This document shows positions 53,076 through 60,933 of a DNA stretch of 64,000 nt, one piece after another. Position numbers and translations under genes: made by a program. The DNA is taken from the NCBI GenBank assembly GCA_017883205.1, contig JADGNZ010000027.1:1-64000 (forward strand), read 5' to 3'. Within the stretch, counting starts at the first letter, position 1, and the number at the start of each line of letters is the position of its first letter. The DNA is from Thermoanaerobaculia bacterium. GTDB taxonomy: Bacteria; Acidobacteriota; Thermoanaerobaculia; Gp7-AA8. The notes below the pieces were generated by a model. It made no database searches and had not been told where the DNA came from. It saw nothing but the letters and a program-made list of their open reading frames with translations.

Positions 53076-54015
53076 CCTCGCCGCAGCTCTGACCTCCGGT
53101 AAGTACCGCGCCCTGGCGCAGGCTGTATCGCTCGTCGAGCGTGACGATGGCCGTGCGGAGCGATTGCTGGCGGACATCTACCCTGCGACCGGCCGCGCGC
53201 GCATCATCGGCATCACCGGCTCGCCCGGCGCCGGCAAATCGACCCTCGTCAATGCGCTGACCAAGCATTACCGCAAGCAGGAGAAGAAAGTCGGCATCAT
53301 CGCTGTCGATCCCACTTCCCCGTTCACCGGCGGCGCAATCCTCGGCGACCGCATCCGCATGACCGACCTCTACACCGACCGAGGCGTCTTCATCCGTTCG
53401 ATGGCCACGCGCGGCTTTCTCGGCGGCGTGGCACGCGCGACCAACGACGTCGTCGACCTCCTCGATGCCGCCGGCTTCGACATCGTCCTTGTCGAGACTG
53501 TCGGCGTCGGCCAGGACGAAGTCGAGATCATCCGTACCGTGCAAACCAACGTCGTCGTCCTCGTGCCCGGAATGGGCGACGACATTCAGGCCATCAAAGC
53601 CGGCATCATGGAGATCGGCGACGTCTTCGTCGTCAACAAAGCCGACCGTCCGGGAGCGGACCGCACCGTCACCGAGATCACGATGATGATGTCGCTCGTC
53701 GAAGAGCACGGCGACTGGATCCCGCCGATCGTGAAGACAGTGGCCTCGACGAATCAGGGAATCGAAGATCTCGACGCAGCGATCGGCACGCACTTCGAGC
53801 ATCTGAAAGCCTCCGGCGAGCTCGATCGCCGCAATCGCGAGCGCGTTCGTATCCGCATCGAGACCATGCTGAAAGAGAAGTTCATGGACCGGCTGATCGG
53901 CAACACGATTCCGCGCGCCGATTACGAGCAACTTCTCGACGACGTGCTGCGGAAACACAACAACCCGCACGATGCGGCCGAGGGCGTTCTCAGGCGCGTT
54001 CGATTCGGCCAATGA
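52960..54015 (+). CDS. meaB: MeaB/ArgK-type G3E GTPase (chaperone of methylmalonyl-CoA mutase)
   Basis: 351 residues from ATG 52960. Core from about residue 42 (LAAALTSGKYRALAQAVSLV) has Walker A GSPGAGKSTLVNAL (~88), switch DPTSPFTGGAILGDRIRM, ETVGVGQDEVEI, and NKAD (~226). The first ~40 residues (DSRPPIPDSRDDHSDTRPPT... ) are encoded by family B repeat words and have no counterpart in typical MeaB. AGG lies before the start, and the core has no obvious start codon of its own, so the repeat may be translated. It loads and protects B12-dependent methylmalonyl-CoA mutase; it ends with an ATGA overlap. Confidence 0.93.
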   Translation: MADHSDSRPPIPDSRDDHSDTRPPTTDTREDSRHPTPDSLAAALTSGKYRALAQAVSLVERDDGRAERLLADIYPATGRARIIGITGSPGAGKSTLVNALTKHYRKQEKKVGIIAVDPTSPFTGGAILGDRIRMTDLYTDRGVFIRSMATRGFLGGVARATNDVVDLLDAAGFDIVLVETVGVGQDEVEIIRTVQTNVVVLVPGMGDDIQAIKAGIMEIGDVFVVNKADRPGADRTVTEITMMMSLVEEHGDWIPPIVKTVASTNQGIEDLDAAIGTHFEHLKASGELDRRNRERVRIRIETMLKEKFMDRLIGNTIPRADYEQLLDDVLRKHNNPHDAAEGVLRRVRFGQ

Positions 54016-54251
54016 GCCTCCTTCTCGGCAGCCTCGCGCTGATTGGCATCGTCGTTCTCATCGTTCTGCTCAGTGCCGGCGCAATCGCGATGATCGCGCG
54101 CAGCCGCAGCAAACATGGAACATCCGGCTCGCTCAGCTCCGCCGCGCTCGAGATCCAATCACTCCTCGAACCAGAGAAGAAGCGCGTCGTCGAGACCATG
54201 CGCGTCGCCTCGGAAGCTGAGGACGAAGATGCAATCGACGGCAAGAAATAA
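54012..54251 (+). CDS. Small single-pass membrane protein coupled to meaB
   Basis: 79 residues, ATG inside the meaB stop (ATGA). One N-terminal TM helix (LLLGSLALIGIVVLIVLLSA) followed by a hydrophilic C-terminal helix with acidic end. No motif is recognised. Translational coupling with meaB suggests co-expression; role unknown. Confidence 0.75.
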   Translation: MSLLLGSLALIGIVVLIVLLSAGAIAMIARSRSKHGTSGSLSSAALEIQSLLEPEKKRVVETMRVASEAEDEDAIDGKK

Positions 54252-54295
54252 CGCCTCGCCGATGACGATGAGCGCAATCGGCCGTTCCCGTCGGC

Positions 54296-54301
54296 TACAA
54301 T
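54296..54301 (+). promoter_or_regulatory. Candidate -10 box 10 nt before pheT
   Basis: TACAAT is followed by TCCCGGCCCCA and the ATG at 54312; no Shine-Dalgarno and no clear -35. Confidence 0.35.
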
Positions 54302-54311
54302 CCCGGCCCCA

Positions 54312-56507
54312 ATGAAGTTCTCCCGCCAATGGCTCAACGATTACGTCGACCTCTCCGATCTTAGCGATGACGAAATAGGCACGCGCCTGACCGAAATCGG
54401 CCACGCCATCGAAGCCGTCGAGAAACACGGCGACGACACCGTCTTCGATCTCGAGATCACCACCAACCGCGTCGACGCCATGTCCCACCTCGGCATGGCA
54501 AGAGAGCTAGCCGCGGCGATCGGAAGAGAAGCGAACGTAGGTCGGACTCTCCAGTCCGACTCGGAACGTGGAAGTCGGACAAACGTAGGTCGGACTCTCC
54601 AGTCCGACTCTGAACGTGAAAGTCGGACTAGAGAGTCCGACCTACGTCAAACCGGAAAAGGCGACGGCACTGTCACGATCCGAATCGAAGCGCCCGAAAT
54701 GTGCGCCCGCTACACCGCCAAAGCCATCCGCAACATCACCGTCAGACCTTCGCTCCCGCAGCTCCAGCGCCGCCTCGAAGAAGTCGGCCTTCGCCCCATC
54801 AACAACGTCGTCGACGCCACCAACTACGTGATGGTCGCCCTCGGCCATCCGCTCCACGCCTTCGACCTCGATCGGTTGAACGGCAACACCCTCATCGTGC
54901 GCCCCGGGAAGAGCGGCGAAGTCATGAAAAGCCTCGACGGCGAGATGCGCAAGATCGATCCCGACACCGTCGTCATCGCCGACGCGCAACGCGCCGTCGG
55001 CCTCGGCGGCATCATCGGTGGCTTCGAATCCGAGATTACGCAGTCGACGCGCAACGTGTTGCTCGAATGCGCCTGGTTTGAGCCTTCCGCGATTCGCCGC
55101 ACCGCGCGCCGCCTCGGGCTCAAGACCGATGCGTCATACCGATTCGAGCGCCGCGTCGATCCGAACGACACACTCGCCGTGATCGAAGAAGCAGCGCGTT
55201 TGATCGTCGAGAGCGGCGGTGGCATCGCCGAAGCGCCGGTCGACGTCGTCGCGCGCGAAGTGCATCCGAAAACGATTCGCCTTCGCACCGAGCGCCTTCA
55301 CGAGGCATCAGCGAGCTCTGTCGGCGCAGGCTACGCGCTCGACCTCTTCCGCCGTCTCGGATTTTCTGCCGAGCAGGCGCACGACGGTCTGCTCGTCACG
55401 GTCCCCACCTATCGCGGGGACATCTTCGAAGAGGCCGATCTCATCGAAGAAGTGCTCCGCTTCTTCGGACTGAACAACGTTCCCGCTTCACTGCCGCGCG
55501 TCACGACCGGCGATGTTCGCCGCGAGCTTGCCGACGTGGCCGAGGATGCGATTCGCGATGTGCTGGTGGGATGTGGTCTTTCGGAGGCGGTCAACTACTC
55601 CTTCATCCGCCCCGAATGGAACGCGCTCATCGTTGACGAAACCCCGGACGAAACGCCGATCGCGATCACGAACGCGCTTTCGGAAAACATCGAAGCGATG
55701 CGCCTCTCGCTCATCCCCGGCCTCCTCGAGACCGTGGTCTTCAACCGCTCGTACGGAACGCGCGATGGAATGCTGTTCGAAGTGGGGCGAACGTACCATC
55801 GTGCGGGTGTCGCTGGTCGGGAGTCGGGAGTCGGAGTTGGAACCGCCTCTGACTTCGACACCCGACCCCCGACACCCGACCCCCGCGTCAAGGAGCACCA
55901 CCGCGTCGCCGTCGTGATGTACGGCTCGATCGGCACCTTCTGGGGCGATGCAAAGCGCGCGGTCGATTTCTTCGACATCAAAGGGATCGTCGAGCAGATC
56001 GCGAAGAAGCTTCATGTCGATGTGGCGTTCGCGGCGTCGGATCAGTCGTGGCTGCGCGGCGGCAAGCGCGCTATCGCCTGGCACGGCGACCGGCAAATCG
56101 CCACCCTCGGATTCCTTTCGGCCGAGCTTCTGCAGAAATTCGGGATCAAGGGTGATGTGGCGGCGGCGGAGATCGATGTCGAAGCGCTGATCGCGTCGTC
56201 GAATACCGAATGGAAGATGGCGCCGGTGGCGCGCTTCCCCGGCGTGCCGATGATCCTCGCGCTCACGCACGGACGCGACCTCGAGTATCAGCGCATCATC
56301 GATACGATTAACTCATTCAACGTTCCTCACCTTCACGAAGTCGGTCTTCGCGACCGCTTCGTTCCCGAAGGCGACGACGTGATCAAGACCACGCTGGGCA
56401 TGTGGTACCAGGCGTTCGACCGCTCGCTGACGCAGGAAGAGATCGCCGACTTCCAGCAGCACCTCGCAACGCGCCTCGCTGCAACCCTGCCGGTAAAATT
56501 ACTCTGA
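54312..56507 (+). CDS. pheT: Phenylalanyl-tRNA synthetase beta subunit
   Basis: 731 residues. B1 domain start MKFSRQWLNDYVDLSDLSD; the tRNA-binding (EMAP/OB) domain that long forms carry at ~40-150 is absent, since FDLEITTNRVDAMSHLGMAR follows at ~45. B3/B4 (YTAKAIRNITVRPSLPQLQ, NNVVDATNYVMVALGHPLHA), B5 (~320-390), catalytic-like core (VNYSFIRPEWNALIVDE), and the FDX-ACB C-terminal domain (VARFPGVPMILALTHGRDL). Two in-frame repeat insertions: ~76-116 (family A) and ~498-524 (family B). Pairs with PheS, not in this window. Confidence 0.96.
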   Translation: MKFSRQWLNDYVDLSDLSDDEIGTRLTEIGHAIEAVEKHGDDTVFDLEITTNRVDAMSHLGMARELAAAIGREANVGRTLQSDSERGSRTNVGRTLQSDSERESRTRESDLRQTGKGDGTVTIRIEAPEMCARYTAKAIRNITVRPSLPQLQRRLEEVGLRPINNVVDATNYVMVALGHPLHAFDLDRLNGNTLIVRPGKSGEVMKSLDGEMRKIDPDTVVIADAQRAVGLGGIIGGFESEITQSTRNVLLECAWFEPSAIRRTARRLGLKTDASYRFERRVDPNDTLAVIEEAARLIVESGGGIAEAPVDVVAREVHPKTIRLRTERLHEASASSVGAGYALDLFRRLGFSAEQAHDGLLVTVPTYRGDIFEEADLIEEVLRFFGLNNVPASLPRVTTGDVRRELADVAEDAIRDVLVGCGLSEAVNYSFIRPEWNALIVDETPDETPIAITNALSENIEAMRLSLIPGLLETVVFNRSYGTRDGMLFEVGRTYHRAGVAGRESGVGVGTASDFDTRPPTPDPRVKEHHRVAVVMYGSIGTFWGDAKRAVDFFDIKGIVEQIAKKLHVDVAFAASDQSWLRGGKRAIAWHGDRQIATLGFLSAELLQKFGIKGDVAAAEIDVEALIASSNTEWKMAPVARFPGVPMILALTHGRDLEYQRIIDTINSFNVPHLHEVGLRDRFVPEGDDVIKTTLGMWYQAFDRSLTQEEIADFQQHLATRLAATLPVKLL
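54535..54647. repeat. Family A element inside pheT
   Basis: Composed of two left halves (ACGTAGGTCGGACTCTCCAG) joined by a short spacer and closed by the right half (GGACTAGAGAGTCCGACCTA CGT). Stop-free in the pheT frame, it encodes two copies of NVGRTLQSDSER between the N-terminal region and the B3/B4 domain. Confidence 0.92.
55802..55887. repeat. Family B element inside pheT
   Basis: TCGGGAGTCGGGAGTCGGAG at the left, CCCGACCCCCGACACCCGAC at the right. In frame it encodes a stretch of the type GRESGVGVG...DTRPPTPDPR between two conserved segments (VGRTYHRAGVA and HHRVAVVMYG). Confidence 0.88.
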
Positions 56508-56521
56508 GAGAGACAACCAAC

Positions 56522-56818
56522 GTGAAAAAGAAGAGCGACGACCAACTGAGCATTGCCGGAACCGAGGAGGCTGAGATCCTCGGCCGCCTGAACGACCGCG
56601 TAGAGAAAGCGATCACCACGATTCAAGCGCTGCGGAAGGAACGCGACACACTCCGCCGCGAGCTCGATGAAGCCAACGCCCGAATCCAGGAGCAAGGCGA
56701 CAGCGCCGAGCGCGCCTCGACGCTCGAAGAAGACAACGAGCGATTCAAGCGCGAGCGCTCCGAGATCCGCGACCGCATCGAGTCGATCCTCGGCAATCTG
56801 GAGGCGTTGGAGGAGTAG
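56522..56818 (+). CDS. ZapB-like coiled-coil protein
   Basis: 98 residues from GTG 56522. Continuous heptads after ~residue 18 (ILGRLNDRVEKAITTIQALR, KERDTLRRELDEANARIQEQ), consistent with a long coiled coil of the ZapB type. Located 14 bp after pheT, where a ZapB/ZapA-type gene often follows pheT in related bacteria (known synteny, from memory). Probably a divisome organiser. Only a GAGAG word precedes the start. Confidence 0.75.
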   Translation: MKKKSDDQLSIAGTEEAEILGRLNDRVEKAITTIQALRKERDTLRRELDEANARIQEQGDSAERASTLEEDNERFKRERSEIRDRIESILGNLEALEE

Positions 56819-56822
56819 CTCT

Positions 56823-56927
56823 TCGGGCGTCGAACATCGGACATCGGGTGTCGGAACGTATTTGTCCCAAGCTGGGACAAGCTTCATTCGCTCCGACCCC
56901 CGACTCCCGACACGCGACGCCCGAAAA
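56823..56927. repeat. Family B palindrome between convergent genes
   Basis: CTTCGGGCGTCGAACATCGG and TCGGGTGTCGG at the left; CTCCGACCCCCGACTCCCGA and ACGCGACGCCCGAA at the right. The centre contains a small perfect palindrome, TGTCCCAAGCTGGGACA. It separates the ZapB-like gene from the small secreted gene on the other strand. Confidence 0.82.
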
Positions 56928-56929
56928 AG

Positions 56930-57376
56930 CTACCAGCGAATCTTCGGCTGTTCGAAGACATCCGCCAGATTATTCAGCTCGCTCTTGATCGGTCCCCACT
57001 CGCGCTCCAGCCGCGAGCCCAGCCGATGGTGACGCAGGATGCGGTTGACTTCCCTTCCGGCCTCGATCGCTGCTCCGACATTTCTGCGAGTCCGTTCGTA
57101 ATCGTGATCGCCGTTCCATGAATCGCGGATTCGATTCAGCGAACGTTCCAATTGCGCGGCGCTGCGGTCCAGCTCATCACCGCTGTGCCTCTCGTGGCCC
57201 CACGACCGCTCCGTAGCGCGTAGGAAGTCGTTCGTGCGATCTTCGCAATCACGGATCACGCGGCCGATGCGCTCGCTGCGATCGTCGCGGCGGTCGCGAT
57301 CTCGATGTCGCTGCGCCTGCGCCATCACCGGAATCAGTAGAACCAGGGCCATGAACAGCCGTACGAATCTCTTCAT
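56930..57376 (-). CDS. Small secreted Arg/Asp-rich protein
   Basis: 148 residues from ATG 57376 with AAGGAGA upstream; a longer frame from 57457 lacks a start signal. Signal peptide ~1-20 (MKRFVRLFMALVLLIPVMAQ). Mature part is helical, rich in Arg/Asp (HRDRDRRDDRSERIGRVIRD), and contains the four-helix-like segment DELDRSAAQLERSLNRIRDS. No recognised domain. Possibly an envelope stress or packing protein; role unknown. Confidence 0.75.
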   Translation of the reverse strand: MKRFVRLFMALVLLIPVMAQAQRHRDRDRRDDRSERIGRVIRDCEDRTNDFLRATERSWGHERHSGDELDRSAAQLERSLNRIRDSWNGDHDYERTRRNVGAAIEAGREVNRILRHHRLGSRLEREWGPIKSELNNLADVFEQPKIRW

Positions 57377-57529
57377 ATCTTCTCCTTTCAGTAACGGGCG
57401 TCCCCGAAAGCAATGGGGGAAATATAGCGAGCCTCGGGCCAGCGTGACGTGACCCACGCGTTGGTCAACTGTGACCGGCGAGCAATCCTCGGCGAATCGA
57501 TAGCTATCGCACGTTGAGCAGCTCGCTGC

Positions 57530-58468
57530 CTACACCGGAATCAGGCTCTTGTTTTTCGCCAGCCACTGATCGAACGTCTGCAGTCCCGGATTGAGCGAGC
57601 GTGCCGTTTCAGCGCTTCGGAGCGCGAGCGATTCCTTCTCGAAGTCGCGATACACCTGAAACATGTTGCCCATCTCATCGGCACCGGGAAAGCCGAACCC
57701 GCGGTAGGTGTCGGCATCGACGGCGCTGTACTCCACCTTGATGCCGAGGGCTTTGCCGAGCTTCTCGCTCATCTCGCCGATCGTGAGGTTCTCGCCTGTG
57801 ATGCCGACGGTCTTGCCGATGTACTGCTGGCCAGCTTTGAAGATGCCGTACGCGGTTCTGCCAATGTCACCCGCGCCGATGCCGGCGATCTTGGAGTCGC
57901 CCAGCGGGAACGCCCAGCGGTATACGCCGTCGTCTCCCTTCTTCGGCGCAAGACCGAACATGTAGAGGTTGTCCCAGTAGAACGATGTGACAAGGAAGGT
58001 GACTGGCAGGCCTTGGAAAAAGGCGTCGCCATCCGCTTTGGCGTCGAAGTGAGGGACGCGATACTGGACTTGCAGGAACGGCATCCGCTTGTCGTCCGGC
58101 GCCATCAGCTTGCGGGTGTCCTCGAGCGTCGACCAGATGACGTGCTTCACGCCGGCAGCACGCGCGGCGTCGGCGATGTTTTTGGCCTGCGCCGTTTCCT
58201 TCTCGCCGGAAAAGTGCTCCCAGAAATTCGTGACGCCGTAGACGCCGTACGCGCCGGCGAATGCCTTCTCGAGGCTCGCCTCGTCGTCCAGGTCGGCGCT
58301 GACGACTTCGGCGCCCTTTGCGGCGAGAGCCTGCGCCTTTTCCTTCTTCGGATCGCGCGTGATGGCGCGGCAGGCAAAGCCGCCGTTCGGATCGCCGAGG
58401 ATTGCTTCGCAGAGTCCGCCACCCTGCCAACCGGTCGAGCCGACTACCGCGATGATTTTCTTGGTCAT
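57530..58468 (-). CDS. NmrA-like NAD(P)-binding protein
   Basis: 312 residues with GAGGAGAG upstream. Rossmann start IIAVVGSTGWQGGGLCEAIL (GxxGxxG), CRAITRDPKKEKAQALAAKG, and ADLDDEASLEKAFAGAYGVY. Atypical SDR without a YxxxK pair in the usual place, as in the NmrA/HSCARG group, which sense NADPH/NADP ratio or act as quinone reductases. A TATCTT box lies at the edge of the family F palindrome upstream (58506-58511). Confidence 0.88.
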   Translation of the reverse strand: MTKKIIAVVGSTGWQGGGLCEAILGDPNGGFACRAITRDPKKEKAQALAAKGAEVVSADLDDEASLEKAFAGAYGVYGVTNFWEHFSGEKETAQAKNIADAARAAGVKHVIWSTLEDTRKLMAPDDKRMPFLQVQYRVPHFDAKADGDAFFQGLPVTFLVTSFYWDNLYMFGLAPKKGDDGVYRWAFPLGDSKIAGIGAGDIGRTAYGIFKAGQQYIGKTVGITGENLTIGEMSEKLGKALGIKVEYSAVDADTYRGFGFPGADEMGNMFQVYRDFEKESLALRSAETARSLNPGLQTFDQWLAKNKSLIPV

Positions 58469-58513
58469 TAGATTCTCTCCTCTTGTTGTTTTCGGATTGG
58501 TGGAAGATACAGA

Positions 58514-58585
58514 ACCGTTTCACGCGGAGGCGCGGAGGACGCGGAGGGTTTTCTCCGCAGCTCCGCGTCTCCGCGTGAAACCGTC
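58514..58585. repeat. Family F palindrome, copy 2
   Basis: ACCGTTTCACGCGGAGGCGC at the left, CTCCGCGTCTCCGCGTGAAA at the right, ~12-bp centre. Lies between two minus-strand genes; its right arm reaches into the end of the pgsA gene. Confidence 0.9.
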
Positions 58586-59228
58586 ACCCCCTCAAAACCC
58601 CGCGCGAGAACTTGATGAAGTAGTCCACGCCGGAGACGAGCGCGAAGAGCATCACCACCCACAGCGCCAGCTCGCCGATGAAGCGGAACTCGCCCAGCTC
58701 GTAGCCGATGATCAGCAGCGCGATGGCGACGACCTGTGCGACCATCTTTGTCTTGCCGAGCGGCGACGCGGCGATGGTCACACCGTGCTGTGCGGCGATC
58801 GAGCGAAGGCCTGACACCGCAAACTCGCGGCCGATGATGATGACGATCATCCAGGCGCGGGCCAGGCCGAGCTCGATCAGCGAGATGAACGCGGCCGACA
58901 TCAGGAGCTTGTCTGCGATCGGATCGAGCAGCGCGCCGAGGCGCGTCATCTTGTTGTACTTGCGCGCGAAGTAGCCGTCGAAGAAATCGGTGATCGCAGC
59001 GACGCCGAAGATGGCCAGACCGAGGTAGTTCGAGTACTTGGTCAGGAGGACGACGACCAGGAAGGGGACGAGGAAAATGCGCAGGAGCGTCAGCGAGTTC
59101 GGGAGGTTCCAGATCTCGGTGGCGACGTCTTCCGTTGGGGGAACGACGGTAGGTTTTGCGCGCTCCGCCAGCGGAGGAGCGGCTTCGATCGGGTGCATGG
59201 AAGGTTCTCGACAGATATCCGGCATCAT
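58584..59228 (-). CDS. pgsA: CDP-diacylglycerol-glycerol-3-phosphate 3-phosphatidyltransferase
   Basis: 214 residues from ATG 59228 (ATG 59198, ten codons later, is possible; neither has a clear Shine-Dalgarno). Hydrophilic N-terminal ~40 residues, then NLPNSLTLLRIFLVPFLVVV and the CDP-alcohol transferase motif DFFDGYFARKYNKMTRLGAL LDPIADK, with the DG-AR-G-D-D residues intact. Four to five TM helices. Makes phosphatidylglycerophosphate from CDP-diacylglycerol and glycerol-3-phosphate. Confidence 0.94.
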   Translation of the reverse strand: MMPDICREPSMHPIEAAPPLAERAKPTVVPPTEDVATEIWNLPNSLTLLRIFLVPFLVVVLLTKYSNYLGLAIFGVAAITDFFDGYFARKYNKMTRLGALLDPIADKLLMSAAFISLIELGLARAWMIVIIIGREFAVSGLRSIAAQHGVTIAASPLGKTKMVAQVVAIALLIIGYELGEFRFIGELALWVVMLFALVSGVDYFIKFSRGVLRG

Positions 59229-59355
59229 CAGAATAACCGCTTTGTCGAGTGGTGGGAAGGATCACACGAAAGCCAGCGCGGCCGCCCCTCGGAATACAAA
59301 ACCGGCGATTGACATTCCGACGCGTGCAACCGAGAATCTCGGTCCCGTTCAGAAT

Positions 59356-59442
59356 GCGAAAGTGGCGGAATTGGTAGACGCGCAGGTCTCAGAAGCCTGT
59401 GGTCATTAGACCATGGGGGTTCGATTCCCCCCTTTCGCACCA
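59356..59442 (+). tRNA. tRNA-Leu(CAG)
   Basis: Acceptor GCGAAAG pairs with CTTTCGC; D-arm GGCGGAATTGGTAGACGCGC; anticodon arm CAGGT-CTCAGAA-GCCTG with anticodon CAG; a long variable arm TGGTCATTAGACCATG, which marks a class II tRNA; T-arm GGGGGTTCGATTCCCCC; encoded CCA at 59440-59442. Reads CUG, expected to be a major Leu codon at this GC content. Confidence 0.97.
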
Positions 59443-59901
59443 ACCTCTATCCTGCCTGAGCTCTTGGTCGAACCTTCATTTCACTTCGTCCGGGGTACAG
59501 CGAGCAGAATCCCCCGGTTAAGCAGCCACACCGCCGGGCAGGGACGCCCGTCGGTAGCAGGCAGGAATGCCTGCGCTACTTACGGGAACGAATCCGACGC
59601 GTCGTAGTGCAGGCATTCTTGCCTGCTGCCGTTGGGCGTCCTCGCCCGACGGGGTCGAGCCGCACCTCTGACGAATTCGTCCGTGGCTGCCACATTCGAG
59701 TTGGCCTACGGGAAGGTCTGACGATGGTCGGACTCTCGATATCTCTCCGAGATGTTCTTCAACGCCTTTATGAGCTGGGAATCTGACGTCACGAAGGCTG
59801 AGTCCTCGCGGCCACCAGATTCCTGCGTAGAGTGACTCGCCGAGGCGCGGCAGCCTACACTACATTCCCTTGGAGCGGCGGTTGCAGGATCAGCAGCCGG
59901 A
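59443..59901. other. Intergenic stretch after the tRNA with one family D repeat
   Basis: 459 bp without a gene I can support. 59526-59652 is a family D palindrome. The remaining sequence, including 59660-59880, has no recognised feature and no signs of a tRNA-associated integrase or attachment duplication of the tRNA 3' end. Confidence 0.5.
59526..59652. repeat. Family D palindrome after the tRNA
   Basis: GCCGGGCAGGGACGCCCGTC and GGCAGGAATGCCTGCGCTAC at the left, GTAGTGCAGGCATTCTTGCC and GGGCGTCCTCGCCCGACGG at the right, complementary across ~30 bp. Confidence 0.82.
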
Positions 59902-60333
59902 ATGACTCTCGATCGTCAGCTCGTCCTTCTCTTTGTTCTTCCGATTCCGATTGCGTCGATCGCCTGGACGGTGACGCATGAAGACCTCTTTCGGGAACCG
60001 CGCGACTGGTGTGTCAAGAAGAGCAAATCGTGTGCGCGCCTGATGTCGCGCAAGTTCTTCTACCTGTTCACGTGCGAGTATTGCTTCAGTCACTACGTCA
60101 CGGCCGTTCTCCTGTTCATCACCCGTTACAAGCTGATGTTCGACGACTGGCGCGGCTATCTCATCGCAGGGTTTTCGCTGGTCTGGCTGGCCAACGTCTA
60201 CATGAGCTTCTTTGGCAGGTTGCGCCTGGAGATTAAGGAGAATCGAATCGAAATCGCTGCAGCTGAGGCAGAAGCCGGGAATGCGAAGAAGGGCGCGAGC
60301 GGCGTGATCGCGACGAAGGCGAGCGCAGCGTGA
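59902..60333 (+). CDS. Small membrane protein with Cys motif
   Basis: 143 residues. TM segments at ~5-25 (QLVLLFVLPIPIASIAWTVT), ~58-75 (HYVTAVLLFITRY) and ~85-105. A CEYCFSHYV motif (CxxC) lies before the second TM and another Cys pair at WCVKKSKSCAR. C-terminal charged helix (EIKENRIEIAAAEAEAGNAK). Resembles small phage- or membrane-type DUF proteins, but I cannot name the family. The segment GGA before ATG is a weak ribosome site. Confidence 0.7.
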   Translation: MTLDRQLVLLFVLPIPIASIAWTVTHEDLFREPRDWCVKKSKSCARLMSRKFFYLFTCEYCFSHYVTAVLLFITRYKLMFDDWRGYLIAGFSLVWLANVYMSFFGRLRLEIKENRIEIAAAEAEAGNAKKGASGVIATKASAA

Positions 60334-60364
60334 CCTGACTGAGATCCGCAGCGGCACAACACGG

Positions 60365-60370
60365 TATAAT
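60365..60370 (+). promoter_or_regulatory. Candidate -10 box 6 nt before the antitoxin start
   Basis: Perfect TATAAT with CCGCTC between it and ATG 60377. Transcription from it would start at about the first base of the coding sequence. Confidence 0.55.
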
Positions 60371-60376
60371 CCGCTC

Positions 60377-60604
60377 ATGACCGCCTCGGCGTCCACGCTC
60401 CTGGCAGAAGCGAAGAAGCTCAGCCCGGGTGATCGCCTTGAGCTCATCGGCGAGATCTGGGACACTCTTGAGGACTCGGCTCTGCCCGTCACCCCCGAGG
60501 AGCGCGCGATCCTGGAGTCCCGAATGGCGGATCTCGAGGCGAATCCCTCGGCGCAGGAGTCGTGGGCAGAAGCCAAGTCCTGGCTGGAGTCGCGCCGTCG
60601 TTGA
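60377..60604 (+). CDS. Addiction-module antitoxin (TIGR02574-like)
   Basis: 75 residues: LLAEAKKLSPGDRLELIGEI, WDTLEDSALPVTPEERAILE, SRMADLEANPSAQESWAEAK. Helical, with the 'P-x-(E/W)' pattern of the antitoxins that precede RelE/ParE toxins. Stop overlaps the toxin's TTG start by 4 nt. The promoter lies right at the start codon, so autoregulation would act at that point (inference). Confidence 0.9.
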   Translation: MTASASTLLAEAKKLSPGDRLELIGEIWDTLEDSALPVTPEERAILESRMADLEANPSAQESWAEAKSWLESRRR

Positions 60605-60906
60605 GCTACGTGGTCTCGGTCCGAGTCTCGGCCAAGCATGACGTCGCCGAGGCTGAGGACTGGTATGAGGAGCGCGAGCCCGGGTTGGGTGTTCAGTTCC
60701 GTGCAGAGGTATACGACGCCATCGCCAGGATCTCGGACAACCCCTTCATTTATCCGGAGCTCCTCTACGGCAACCGCCGCGTCGTGCTGAGGCGATTTCC
60801 ATACAACATCTGGTTTCGAGTGGCCGGCTCAGACGTACTCGTCATGGCCATCGTCCACGGGAAGAGGGGAAGCAAGCACGTGCGCGCCAGACTCACGGGT
60901 GCCTGA
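60601..60906 (+). CDS. RelE/ParE-family toxin
   Basis: 101 residues from TTG 60601 (or GTG 60610). ParE fold: VSAKHDVAEAEDWYEEREPG, GVQFRAEVYDAIARISDNPF, VVLRRFPYNIWFRVAGSDVL, VMAIVHGKRGSKHVRARL. Overlapping start with the antitoxin (TTGA) gives coupled translation. Target (gyrase or mRNA) cannot be told from the sequence. Confidence 0.9.
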   Translation: MSYVVSVRVSAKHDVAEAEDWYEEREPGLGVQFRAEVYDAIARISDNPFIYPELLYGNRRVVLRRFPYNIWFRVAGSDVLVMAIVHGKRGSKHVRARLTGA

Positions 60907-60933
60907 TGACGCGAAGGTGAGCAGAAAACGGTT

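Noticed and set aside
59356-59901. Integration site at the tRNA-Leu gene
   Set aside because: No copy of the tRNA 3' end downstream and no integrase; the following stretch is repeat and ordinary genes.
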